A stretch of DNA of 64,000 nt from Anisakis pegreffii (lineage: Eukaryota > Nematoda > Chromadorea > Rhabditida > Anisakidae), in the NCBI GenBank assembly GCA_035041965.1, contig JAPYMA010001677.1, positions 62,001 to 126,000 on the forward strand, written 5' to 3'. Shown piece after piece: positions 13,329 to 25,409 of this stretch. The first letter of the stretch is position 1; every line of letters begins with the position of its first letter. Below the pieces are notes generated by a model. That model was not told where the DNA came from. It worked only from the letters and a program-made list of their open reading frames with translations, and searched no databases. Position numbers and translations under genes: made by a program.

Positions 13329-13638
13329 CAGTGATGTCCAAATTTCAAAAAAAAAATTGACTCAGCTATGGCTTTGCAGTTCTGAAACTTCAACTCCAGC
13401 TCCTGCTCAGCCTGTTCAGAAAATTCGTCCCGAGCTCCAGCTCCAACTCAGGAATTCTATAATTTCAGCTCCAGCTCCGGTTCCGCATACTCCAAATTTT
13501 TGGCTGCACTTCCGAAAATTCCTTCGCTTCGTTCCGGCTCCGAAAGGAATTTATCATGCAGGCTTTAGCTCTGGCTGCAGAATGTTGCTGCGACATTTTG
13601 TTTGATAAGGCCAGATTCTGGGCATTACACGGGAAATC
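13329..13638. mobile_element. hAT-like miniature element with CTCCAG internal array, copy 1
   Basis: Begins CAGTGATGTCCAAATTTC and ends near the inverse of GTAATGCCCAGAATC. The interior is a degenerate array of AGCTCC/TCAGCTCCAG motifs. The same element occurs in reverse orientation at 17,351-17,617. Flanking octamers no longer match, so this copy is older or its ends are slightly misplaced. Confidence 0.55.
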
Positions 13639-14836
13639 CGTAGATACGAGCGATTCTATGGGAACGGGAGCCTACACTGGGAGTTTCCTCCGCGGTTTGT
13701 CATGATGACTCATACCTCTGTGGGTGTTTTTTGGGTGGAAAGGAGAGGGGAGGACTTGCTGCAAATTCCAAACACTACTGTAGACACGTATTTACGAGAT
13801 GTGTTTGTCACAAAGCAAACACTTCAATGTTTCAATTTGCTCTTGTCGATGAAATTTAACACGAAAACTTTCAGTACCTTTTGTCAATGGCATTTTCATG
13901 CATACTTCAACCGGTTTGGCTGTTATAGAGATATCTTTTTTGTACTTTAACTTCAAAAGTGAGAACATATGAATGTAAAATGTGATTGAAAAATGAAGTA
14001 AAGGAAATCTCATAATTCAACTTTAATTCACTTCTTAACTCATTGCCGAACAACAGTTCTCAAGGTTGTATACGTATGAACGCCTCGCTGAGTAATTCTG
14101 GCTATTGATGAAAATTTTGTGGACGTACGGATTATTGCATTTATGGAAGACGAAGAACAATGATGAGTATTGGAAAAAATTGGGTTTCGACCGACGAAAT
14201 AAAGTCGATTTCAAATGGGAAAATATGATGTTGTTTGCAGATACAGATGGTCGTTCGTATGTGGTCAGCATGCTTATCACCATGATGTGATAAGAGGAAT
14301 GTTTCGTTAGGTGTTTGGAGCGTATACGCTGTGTATTGTAATACATCGATATGATTTTGGTGAGCGTGTCTCATCACTGAAGTTCATTATTCTTGAACGC
14401 CTACTTCAGAATCGAATAACAACTTATCATCGAAATCACGAATTGTTGTTCTTGTTGCTATGTGTCGAATCATGAATTTGAATTGCCAATGAATTCAGAG
14501 AATATTCCCTAGCACAGTTGAGGAATTGGATTATGATTATAAAATTACGACCATCATTAATTTTCAAGAAATGTAATTTTTGGGAATGTGATATAATGAA
14601 TACTGTTCACAACAGTAAAACAGGAGAAATTACAGTGTAACAACGAATGCACTTGTTAAATGCAGTTGTGATGAAATTTGAGCATCAAATTCAATTAAAC
14701 ACTGAAGTTAAGAAGTTTGGTAGGCAGCAGTGAGATAGCATCTTGTTCATAACAGGAGAAAATATTTCTTGTATTGTAATTATTCTGATTGAATTACACG
14801 AAAAACATTGAAAATATTGTGAGATGTAAGATAAAA

Positions 14837-15286
14837 CCGTGGTTTTCAATCTTTTTTTTCACCCGCACCCCCTAAAAATTTTAAAATGACCTCACACCCC
14901 TCACAACAATAGTTTGTTTGGGAATAACAGTAAACGAAACCAATAGAATTTTTCATAATTAATTTTTAATAGCATAAAAATGATGATTTGGGAAAGAAAA
15001 ATAAAACAAAAAACATATAATTGCATGAACTCAGAATAACTTTTCACAGATGCGTGAAATTTCGTATGTTTAAGGTCGATGACTCTCCCTGTTCTTTACT
15101 ATGGCAGAGTTTTTCAACGCGTGGCAGTGTTGCTGACAGCAACCTACATGTTTGTCTGTGCACCAAGCGAGTTTGTGTTGAATGACAATAGGCACTGAAT
15201 CCTGCTGAGTATGTCCTCACGAATGGGATGAGCACATTTAGTGCTTCCTTCTTAAAAAGTTGTTGCAAATGACCATTAGCGAGCAC
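14837..15286 (-). pseudogene. Relic of a hAT-superfamily transposon (transposase C-terminus plus 3' end)
   Basis: Read on the minus strand, 15286-15044 is an open frame of 80 residues. Its pattern IPFVRTYSAGFSAYCH, then LLSATLPRVEKLCHSK, follows the C-terminal dimerisation region of Buster/ZBED-like hAT transposases (consensus PF.sTYlCE.gFS..., then LR.ALS...PRiekL...K). About 200 bases downstream comes a hAT-style 3' terminus: on the plus strand CCGTGGTTTTCAATC at 14,837, then a CACCCGCACCCC block. The cysteine and glutamate normally present before GFS are replaced by Ser-Ala, and the DDE catalytic part and the zinc finger are absent. This is an inactive fragment. Confidence 0.6.
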
Positions 15287-16698
15287 CCCCCGGAATACTA
15301 TGTTGTATGCACGGTTGCTAAATACAAGTGATACTCACGTAGTTGCAGTAGTAATACTGCGTGGACAACCGAAAGGTGCACTATTGGGTTTCAAGAGGGA
15401 AGTACTCAATCTCTCGACGTATCGATCACTGAGAGGATGCTGCAACCGACTGAATCATTAAGGAGACCGCCAAGTCTTGGTTGTGTTCAGTTTGCAATCA
15501 GCTCTTTAGCGCAACTCGCACGATACTTATCTGATAAGCGTATAAAGCTACAATGGAAGTGAAGTGATAATTATAATCACATGGATAGCGTGGTTTCGCG
15601 AGCGTAACTCGTGGATGTGGGTTTGGTTCACCGAAAAAAGTTTTAGCCAAATTCGAATGGTGCATTCATGCTATTAACACCACTGATCCTGAGTCAGGTT
15701 ATTGTTTAGCTTCTATTAAATTATAACTATTCATATACTCATTCCATTATTCTCTTGAACATCATACAAAGCAACCCATTCTTACGAATCATTCATTTAG
15801 ACGGTGTTAATGATGTCATCTTCCAAGTATTCACCCCTTCCTCTTTTCCTGAATTTAGCCTTCTCTTGTGCTCTGTTCAGAAGATTTTCTTTTCACAGTC
15901 TTTGTAATGTTCAAGTAGGAATCATAATACCAGTCTGTAGTTGTAAAGAAATTGCGATGATTTCTTCAATAAATTACGCAATAACTCAACCAATGTTCAC
16001 ATGATTTCGGTAATGCTGTTCACGTGAACGAATTAGTTTGATGAAAATAGTGTTACGATGATTTAGGGAAGTATTTGTTCGATGAACTCCAAACAGGATA
16101 TTGAAACGTTGAAATGAACGGACTATTTCTTGATGATAATCACGTCATATCACGGGTTAACCACAACACAACAAAATGCGAGATGACCTGGTGTTTGAAG
16201 GATGAATAATGCCATCAAACCAAATGAATAAACTTCAGCAACAAGTTCGTAATCGATGAGACATTATATTTCATGTTGCTCTAGGCAAACAGATGAGAAG
16301 GACGATAGAAGTGAATGAAACGAAATGGGATGGGATGACAAGACGAAATAAGATATTCGTTCTGAGAAGAGAGAAAAACTGATTTGATATAATAGTTTTG
16401 TAGATTGATGGGTTGATCATATGTCGAACAAATTGCACTTTTTTGTGGTGGGTTATGTTATCTCTTCGAAGTCCGCATTCGGCAGAAGTCTCTAATTAGT
16501 TATCATTGTTCTGTTCTCTTACCTACCATTCATTTGTTATTCTATCACGTCCAGGACCTTGCTTTGTCGTGCAATCATCAGTAATATTCGGTGACACTGT
16601 TGAAAACATTTCTCGATTTCTTGGTCAACTACTCATTAATAACGATACAAGCTTTCGTCATTTATAAGATGCGCATGGCGGTAATAAGTGAATCAAAT

Positions 16699-16751
16699 AG
16701 TAATGTAGTGTTGTTGCACAGGTAATATTTTGTCAACAGCACTACATTACT
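16699..16751. repeat. Short inverted repeat (hairpin)
   Basis: AGTAATGTAGTG at 16,699 is exactly complementary to CACTACATTACT at 16,740-16,751, with partial pairing (TTGTTG/CAACAG) continuing inward. It is probably the core of a small terminal-inverted-repeat element. Confidence 0.7.
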
Positions 16752-17350
16752 GAATGATTGTAATATTTAATTATCGCCGTTTCTTATTGTTAGAATCATT
16801 ATTATAACCGTTAGCACTGACAGGAATGGTAAAAAATAAGGGTTGGATTAAAACAGGAAATTAGATCAGTTGAATACACGGTATGTTTCTGTGCGCATGG
16901 CATAAACAGCCCGATAATATTATACAATATTGCAGAGTGGTTCGATACTTATTTTACTTTTGTTGTTCCGTTGTTGTGTACTCAATGAATTTATAAAATG
17001 CTCTACAATTGCTTATGAATCGTTTCTGATATGAGCCGAGTTTTGACGTACCTTTTAATTCCATCATTTCTCTGTTAAAATATCATCTAATGTGGTATAG
17101 TTAGAATTTTTTCCAGGGGGAAGGAAGGGGGAGGGGAGGGCGCGAAATGATCTGGTCTAGTGTTCGGAATCTGCACCAGTACCCTCCCGTGGCGGTTTCC
17201 GTTCTCAGAAAATCGCCCCCACTCGCGAGGCCTTGTCGACGGCTCCTCCCCATAGTCCTGTAAGACGCGTGCAAGTAAAGTGGCAGTAATTTATTATACC
17301 TCACAATTTATTTATTAATCATAGCAAACGTTGTATGTAAGTGTCATAAG

Positions 17351-17617
17351 CAATGATGCCCAAGTTCTGGAGCGAAAAAATTCCTTGGCTTTATTCAAAA
17401 AAAAGTTACAGCAGCATTCAATAGCCGGAGCTATTTTTTCTGGGAAGATGAAAGTGCAGTGAAGCAAAGCTGATTTCGAAGCTAGAGCCAGAACCGAAAC
17501 TTTAGAATTTCTCAGTTGAAGTTGGAGATGAATTTCTTAAAAAAGTGGAGCTGGAACAGAAATAATAGAATTGTGGAGCCGGAAATGAGCCATTTTCGTC
17601 AAAATTGAGCTTCACTG
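17351..17617. mobile_element. hAT-like miniature element with CTCCAG internal array, copy 2 (inverted)
   Basis: The left terminus is CAATGATGCCCAAG and the right terminus is the complement of CAGTGAAGCTCAA. The flanking octamers gtcataag and attataag match at 6 of 8 positions, consistent with an aged hAT target duplication. The interior carries GGAGCTGGAAC/GGAGCCGG-type repeats, the complement of the array in copy 1. No open frame. Confidence 0.6.
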
Positions 17618-18567
17618 ATTATAAGTCTTCATTGAAATGAAAGAAGAGGCAAATAAATATTATATCAATAGCAATTAAAATATTCGATCCGTCCTAAGTT
17701 TGCAAACCAAGCAGTAAGCAATGGTCTGCGTGTCTAATTCATATTTCACCACCCATCAATTGATTACTACTTCATGTCGAAAGTCGCAGATTTTTCCGGT
17801 AAATTTTCATCCTCCTCCGACGAAAAAAATCTAAATCTTGGTGACCACTGACTTTTCCCCGAATTTTGAGGACCAATACAATTTGGTGGCCCCGATCCAA
17901 CTGAAGTAACGAGCTATTGCGAGAGCTTCAAAATCTCCCATGAATGCGGGTTATTTCATATAGTGAACCCCTCTCCCTATGCGGGTGCATCCGCCGGAAC
18001 AGAAAATCCGCGGGAAGATGACTGGGCAGAAATTGTCACTTCCTCCCCCCTCCCCTCACAGGATCACCTATGTTGGCCCCATTCCGAACATTATTATGGT
18101 CCCAAAAAACGGTCCACGCAACGGTAATCAAAACGCATCGCGCTGGAGTTAGCCTGGGCCGATCTGTATAATCCGTTTTCTCTTACCTTTGACTGAGGCA
18201 TGTTGTATGTTAGACGCAAACTACGGCTCAGGCTCAGTGTTTAGACTCGCCGCGGTTTCAAAGTGAAACGAGGCATACAAATGAACATGGTGAATTATAT
18301 GCAGTCAGGTAACTGGCTGCAGATAATGAAATCAAACACTTTCCCCTGGGCTACGTCTGGAATTGTAATATGAGTTATGATTATAATCTCCCTTCTTTTC
18401 CTTTGTTTTTTTTTCTCTTTTCTATCACCCTCTAGGCCCAAGAGGGGAGCAAGGGAGGGTCTCACTTCCCCCACCTCTTCATGGCTACGTCACTGCTCGT
18501 TATATAGGTGAAGGCGTTTTAAATATTTAATACCAATAAGACTGACTTCTCGGTTAATGTTTCAGAT

Positions 18568-21500
18568 ATGAAACCACCAATGAAGAAGATAAATTTCGGC
18601 GCTGGTCCAGCGAAAATTGTTGAGGAGGTAAGCTTGCGATTTTTGCTAGTTTAGCGAAAAAATTGTTTGTGCGTGAAGTGAGTTGCAAGAACTTGGTAAA
18701 TAGATGAGTGTGTATTGACATGATAAAAGTAAAGGAAATGAAAATGGAGTGAAATTGAAGTGAACTTTAAATGTTAGAAGTGAGGTAAAGTGAAGTATAT
18801 TGTAAATGTTACAGTAAAAATTATTTTTAAAACTTGTGAAAGATTCTATTTTTGACTGATATCATTTTTGTCAATAAAATTTTTTCATACTACTGATCAT
18901 TGTTGATTCTAAACAAAATAACCGAGAAATTTGCTTGTGCCCTTCTCAATATTCCCGTGAGAAAATATCTGAGAAATTCTGAATGCATTAAACAGAAAGC
19001 TTTAAGTTAAGTTATACTATACTTCGGTAAATCGAAATAATGGTAAAGTAAAGATAGGGCAAATTTAAAGGAACTTTTTGGATGAAACACAAGGCTGAAG
19101 CAAGCTCTAAGTAAGGAGACTCACGTGAAGCAAATAATTTTCAAATTTTGGATAAAGTGACAATAGTGATGTGAACGATACTGTTCAATAAGGGTCTGCA
19201 TTTTGAAATAATTTCGAAACGAGGCGCAATGGCCAATTTTTGTCGTGAATTATCGGGACGTGACGAAACAGTAGACCTTTTTTGCTATAAGGGACAGCAA
19301 AATTTAGGAATTGACGATATTTTTTATCGAAATACTGCGTTTGGAGAAATTTCCTGATATTCCGAGAGATTTCAAGGAATTCCGAAAAATTTCGAGGCAT
19401 TCCAAGAAGCACTTCGAGGGAAGTATCATTATCTCGATATGGGAATTTTTCATAGTCATTCTAATGTCGTTATTAATCGTCTCTTCTCGATAATTCTAGT
19501 TAAAACGAAAAATTCGATTTGAGATGCACACCTTATTGTTGAATGAATCAAAATAAATGAACAGAGCGGGAACATTTTCTGTCGCGTTGAAAATATCATG
19601 AACGGCTAAAATAGGATTTTACTAATGGATGTGGTATCAAAAAGAAAGTTGCTTTCAAAATATCCAAAATTGAGGTTAACTTTGTTTAATTTCGAAGCCG
19701 TTATGATATTCATTATCATTTGGATGCATCTTCTCGTGTGATCACTGTATATCTATAGTTTATTTACTTCTGTTATTTATTACAACCTAGGATTTCTTGG
19801 TAGCTGTTTCAAAGTATTGTATGCTATCTGTTTCAGGTTATGGAGCGAGCTCATCAGGAATTTCTGGAACATCCCGGTTCAGGAATCAGCATTCTTGGTT
19901 AACATATTTTCATTAAATTAGAAGTACTGGATTAATGGCTTAATGGTCGCTTTTCATAAAGATGATACGATTACAGTTGCAAATTATGGAAACTATTTGT
20001 AATGAGCTGAAGTGAAAGAAAAGGAAAAATTTTCTGTTTTCGGAAGTCATCGTTTCGTAGTAACCTGAAGAGTTCAATTCTAACAATAAACAACAGTTCT
20101 AAAAGTTGCATTTTATGAAATGTTTTAAAGTAGACTTTTATTATAAGTTTGAAATGCTTGTAGAGATGAGTCATCGTTCAAAAGAATTTGCGAATGTGAT
20201 TAAGAGCACCGAAACGTTGCTGAGGGAGCAAATGTAAGGTTTTATCGTATTTCAATAATCTGTCCATTTATGTGATAATAAAACTGCGAGTCGTATGTTT
20301 GTCCGCTGGGCGACCCTTACCCACTGTAATAAGTGTCTGCAGCGTTGTCCCCCATTAGAGTGTGCTCTACCTTTTCATTCACACACCAGTCAACGATTAT
20401 TTGTAGAACAAACAATTGTCGGCACTATCTTATGTGAGCTTAAGGTATCTTATTATCGCTCGTTATCAGGTCAGAGGTAAGGCAAAAACGAATCGCTATC
20501 ACTACAAATTGACATAATTTGCTTTTTCTATCATATCATCAGCATCGCTTTATAATGATTACTCGATGTTCTCTCGGTGAATGGAAGTTCACTCATCTTT
20601 AAATCAACATTGACGGAATGAATTGGTAGAATCACATTTATAGGGGCCCTTTTTACTTCTGTTGATTATTGTTGCATCTGTTCGTGAGTACGACCTAGAG
20701 TCGAGCATCCAGTTGGAAAATGGTCAACCAGGCGAAGTGTGTGATGATGCATGATACAAGATTTTAGTGCAGATAACGAAAACTAGCATATTTGACAATA
20801 GTACCACGAGCCTCAACCTCGAATCAAATAACGATATGAATATGTGATAATACTCAAATCAGTATAGGTCAATACCAAATGAATTCGAAGTGTTATTCTT
20901 GCAAGGCGGTGCAACTGGGCAATTTTCTGCGATACCACTGAATCTGAAGCGTGATAAAGAATGTGCTGATTATGCTATCACCGGAAGTTGGTCTTCGAAA
21001 TCGGCAATTGAAGCAGCTAAATACATTGACGTGAATCAAGTAGGATTAATTTTTAACAATGTTCCTTTAATGATCCCCACATTTTAACTCTCAACACTGT
21101 AGAAGTTTTATTTTAGCACTTTCATCATTTTGAAATCATGAAAAGAGTAAAGTCATGTTTATTTGATGTTTAAAAGGTAATGGGGAATATTATATGTTTT
21201 TTAGTCAGCATGAATAGCCTCATCAAAACTGATTCAGATTGCACTTTATTATTCGTTTAAGCATTATAAACGGTCGAAGTGAAACTAAGGTGAGGAACGA
21301 GAAGGCATTTAGGTGGGGGATTTCACCATTTACAAGCCGTTAACGGAAGGGCGAGAATACTCTGAAAACATCTCTCCCCGGTTTTGAGGGGTAAGAAGGT
21401 GCAGTGCCAGCACACTCGTTTTTGTGACTGTGTTCGTTTTGAACATTACTTGACACAAAGGACTTCTTCACCTTTATTCTACATCGTCATAGTTATGCGA

Positions 21501-24500
21501 ACAGTTTCGCTAATTAATGTTAGCACAAGATCATCCGACTTCTCTGTTCCTCGTTATCCTTTAGCTAATAAAGAAAACTGAAAATCAGTGAATCCTAAGG
21601 GTATCTGCTACGCCCAGGATTGTGTGTTTATTCAACCGTGCCCTTATTTATCCTATGCCGAATACTGTATCGAAGCATCCTTACTACTCTCATTTTGATG
21701 ATCGGAAGTTCATGAAGGATCCTCAGTAGATGTGGATGAAGAACATGAAAAAAGAGGAGGGGTTGAATCGGTGAGGATCCTGAAAAAGGGGTTCGGCTCC
21801 GGATTTCGAGGGGGTATTGGAGAATCCCTGCATTCTTAGCTCTATTTGAAACGAATATTGTGTAAATGAATGAATGAAAGGCTTATCGTCATAACTGATG
21901 AATGAATAAGTAATCTGATTAAATGTAATCTCAAATCGTCTAGGTTTTCACCCCGCCGAAGCCATTCGTAACAATACCAGATGAAGATGTTTGGAAAAGG
22001 AATGCGAACGCTGCGTATTTGTATTATTGTGCAAATGAAACCATTCACGGTGTCGAGTTTAAGAAAGCACCACAATCTCTCGAAGGAGTACCACTCGTTG
22101 CAGATGTCTCATCCAACATTCTTAGTCGTCCATTTTCATTCCAAAATGTACTTTCCATTTCTATTATTAATTCAGTAGTGACAAATGAATTTTCATTTTA
22201 TATTCTTATGAATCTGATTTTAAATGTAAACCATTCAGCTATAGCGCAGAACATACTGTATCAGGCTAGCAGTACTTTCAAAATCAAACACTAGAAATGT
22301 CACTGGAAATGAATTGTCATGTGTCATAGAATTACCTAAAAAAAAATAAGGTCAGTGTTGGACTGAAAAAGACACGTATTAACTTTAATATGTCATTCTT
22401 TACTTACAAATGACTCAAGGTAATTTAGCAATTTTATGACTTGTTGAACTCGAATAAATTCAACATTCGCTTCAAAAGAAACGAAAGAAGATACTATTTG
22501 CGGATTGGTCATTGGTAATTAATGATTTTAGCATGGTCTTGTTTTTGGAGGAACGCAAAAGAATTTAGGAGCTGCTGGGTTAACATTGACGATTGTGCGA
22601 CGTGATTTAATCGGTTATCAACATCCAATGACTCCAGGCATATTCAGCTATGCTGAAATGGCTAAACACTCCTCACTCTATAATACACCCAATAGTTACG
22701 GGTTCGTCCTTCGTTCTTTCGTAATACGATTTTACGATGCCCTTATTTATCCTATGCCGAATACTGATTATATATTCTATTTGCATAATTTCTTTTCCAT
22801 TTGAATTTGCAGTTTTCATAACTTATTTAGTTATGCAATACAAGACAATTTACGAAGTTCCTTTGAATTTCATCCATTATTGTTGACTTCCAGAAACAAT
22901 TTACTGTTATTTTGAAGGATATATCTCACAAAATTAATACTTGAATGGATTCGTGATATTGGTGGGATTGACGAAGTGTACAGGCGAAACCAGGTGAATA
23001 ATGAATATTGTTACTATTGCACGGTTTCAATTCCAGTCAAGCTTATTAGCTCGGTATAAAGATATCGAAGCTCAATAATGCATAAGATCACTGAAGATCA
23101 ACAAATGACAAAACATAAGCCTTGGTCAGAGCCCTTAATGTGATTTTGAGCCTGCGCCTAAGTGTAATCGTAATCGTAAGCCCAACTTTAGCCCCGATTT
23201 CAAGCCCCGTGAAAATTCAAATCGAACAAGTGTGTACTCCATTATGGTGTATATCAGGATGACGATAATTTATATGGAGTTAAAAATAAGGTGTTGGAGA
23301 TGTATACCTTTTGGCCTAAGAACAGATTATGTGTAATTGTGCACAAAAGAATTGGCTTGAAAGGTTTTTGCGTCAAAACAATTTTTGCACAGTGCGCAAA
23401 TTTGAAAATTGTTTGGTTCCACCGCCGCTGAGTTAAATTGTTCTTTGGTTCATGGATCATTGTGCAGGTACTCTAAAATTCGAAAGTTTCTTGGTTTAAC
23501 TTTCGAAACTTGTGCTTATTTTGATGAAAAACAACATTTGTGAAAGCTCATTGAAAAGAATTGGGCTAAGAGACAGCGCCATCCATATTGCACGTTCCGG
23601 TGCTTCAGGCGAAAAACAAGGAGATGACGCGGTCTTCCAACCTATTTTTTGACGACGAATCTTCTGCTAGCTTGCGTACAGTCAAAATGGCAATGTCTTG
23701 AAGGTAAAACGAAGAAACTGTCGAAGTGCATGCACTACATTACATGAGCAAAAAAACCATTTAACCCAGCAACCTTCAGAACCAATCTTTCGCACAGATC
23801 GTTTCTAGATCAAAAGGTATCCTTCCGGGAGATGGAATTCGCAAATTCAGAGATTCCAGATTAACTCTCAACCTAATCTATATGGTCATTATCTAAATAC
23901 AACATGTCCTCGTTAAATGAGATGAAAATGGTCCGAATTTAATATCATTAATTTCTCCACAGTTAATCTGTCCTTTTCCATTCCACGTTTTGCTCGATTT
24001 GCGATGATCTTGGATCAAATTTCTTGGCTCAACTAAAATCGGCGCTACTTGTTCATCTTTTATCAAATATTGATATGATCAAATAATTGTAACCAATGGA
24101 ATTTTCATCTAGAAATTTGCGTTGATTGAAACGATTAAAAACAAAGTGATTATTACAGGCAAAGGCAAATCACATATACGATATAATAGACAACTCAAAC
24201 GATTTTTATCACTGTAGTATTGATAAAAGATATCGAAGCTCAATGAATATTCCATTCCGTATAGCTGCAGGAAATGAACAGCTTGAAGAAAAGTTTGTTG
24301 CTGGTGCTTTACAAGTCGGTATGATCGGCCTTAAGGGGCATCGGTTAGTTTCTGTTTTATTAATCCTGTTAAACACGACTTTCTTAACTGAGAAGTCAGG
24401 GGATGCAGATAACAAAATTCGCAAACGAGGCAATTGAATAGCAATTGCACTCTTTCAAATCACTTTAGGGAACTGTTTTTAAGTGTATTTCGGTGGAAAT

Positions 24501-24830
24501 CACGGATTGGTGAACAGCGACTTTGAGACTAATAGTAAGTGAATTGTTATGGTGTGGAACTGTTCAAGAGAGCATTCATCAAGGCGGGAGAATCACCTAA
24601 GAAAATACATTATATCAATTCATTAGAGTTGTTTATCGAACCTTAGACAAAAACCTTTTTTTTCACACATCATTAACCAATCGAATTTTTTTGAAGTGAA
24701 TCGAAATGAAATAATTTATAGATCAGTGGGTGGTATTCGCGCCTCATTGTATAATGCAGTAACGATGGATGAGACTGTGAAACTTGGCGAATATATGAAA
24801 GAATTTCAAGAAAACAATGCTCATCATTAA
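18568..24830 (+). CDS. psat-1: Phosphoserine aminotransferase (complete, nine exons)
   Basis: Exons: 18568-18627, 19837-19897, 20164-20233, 20868-21039, 21944-22147, 22532-22701, 22918-22993, 24159-24343, 24722-24830. All phases agree, giving 368 residues (human PSAT1 has 370). The enzyme makes O-phosphoserine from 3-phosphohydroxypyruvate and glutamate, the second step of the phosphorylated serine pathway; it is PLP-dependent and cytosolic. Visible motifs: INFGAGPA at the N-terminus, [38 protein letters not shown], then GGTQKN with the Schiff-base lysine at residue 199, [20 protein letters not shown], and [19 protein letters not shown] near the end. The ATG follows a TTTCAG acceptor by two bases, typical of a trans-splice site or 5'UTR intron. 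The large introns hold repeats (G-rich block 21.3-21.8 kb; TAAGCC block 23.1-23.2 kb). Confidence 0.96.
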
Positions 24831-25409
24831 ACTGTCGAATGAATCATCTGCCAGTTATGATTACGGTCATTAGCAAACTGATTCAACTGAATACTTCATT
24901 TCCTTCTTTCGTACCATTCGTGTCCTTGTGATGCGCATAACGTTACATATTACGTAACTATATAATATTTCATATTGCATGAGTCAACAATGTTCATGGA
25001 ATATGCATGCAACTGTGCTTTTTAGTTCTTTACTTTTTCTCCATTAACTGCTGCTTATTCTTCTGTTCTTCGATTGTTCTAATCCTTGATAATGAATGCG
25101 TCAAATCTCTATCTCAGTACAAGTTTCAAATTTGGTTTTTGATAATTATTGAATGATGAATTAGCGCTAAAGGCACTATCTACAGATGAATAAAAATGCC
25201 TTTCAATATTTATCACAATAAATACCATAGCATTAATGAAAGTTGTGATTTATTCCATACATGCTAAAAGGCAGTCTCTTGAAGATTTTCAATTCTACAT
25301 AAACAAATGACGATTAAAAATTTAGATGTTAAACAGTCAATTGTATAATGTAATAAGCCGATTGAAGACTAAAGCTGAACCGTTACGGAACATTGTTCAA
25401 TTATTGTAG
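24831..25409. other. PSAT 3' flank
   Basis: No gene seen. AT-rich, with AATAAA-like hexamers (for example near 25,190-25,220) that could serve PSAT polyadenylation. A start exon for the tentative downstream gene was not found. Confidence 0.4.

Larger units (their letters stand above)
11628..18567. other. Intergenic stretch rich in transposon debris
   Basis: No supportable cellular gene in nearly 7 kb between the ABHD11 stop and the PSAT start. It holds two inverted copies of a repeat (about 13.05-13.79 and 17.14-17.84 kb), a decayed hAT transposase end (14.84-15.29 kb), a small hairpin (16.7 kb) and G-rich repeat ends, such as GGCTACGTCACTGC near 18,483. The rest is AT-rich single-copy-looking sequence. 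Confidence 0.6.

Noticed and set aside
15520..15610. Possible tRNA gene
   Set aside because: GGTTTGGTTCACC resembles a B box but no acceptor or anticodon stems form around it.
17101..17304. 67-codon minus-strand frame with GC-rich sequence
   Set aside because: Part of the inverted repeat at 17.14-17.84 kb; its counterpart at 13.7 kb has a different reading.
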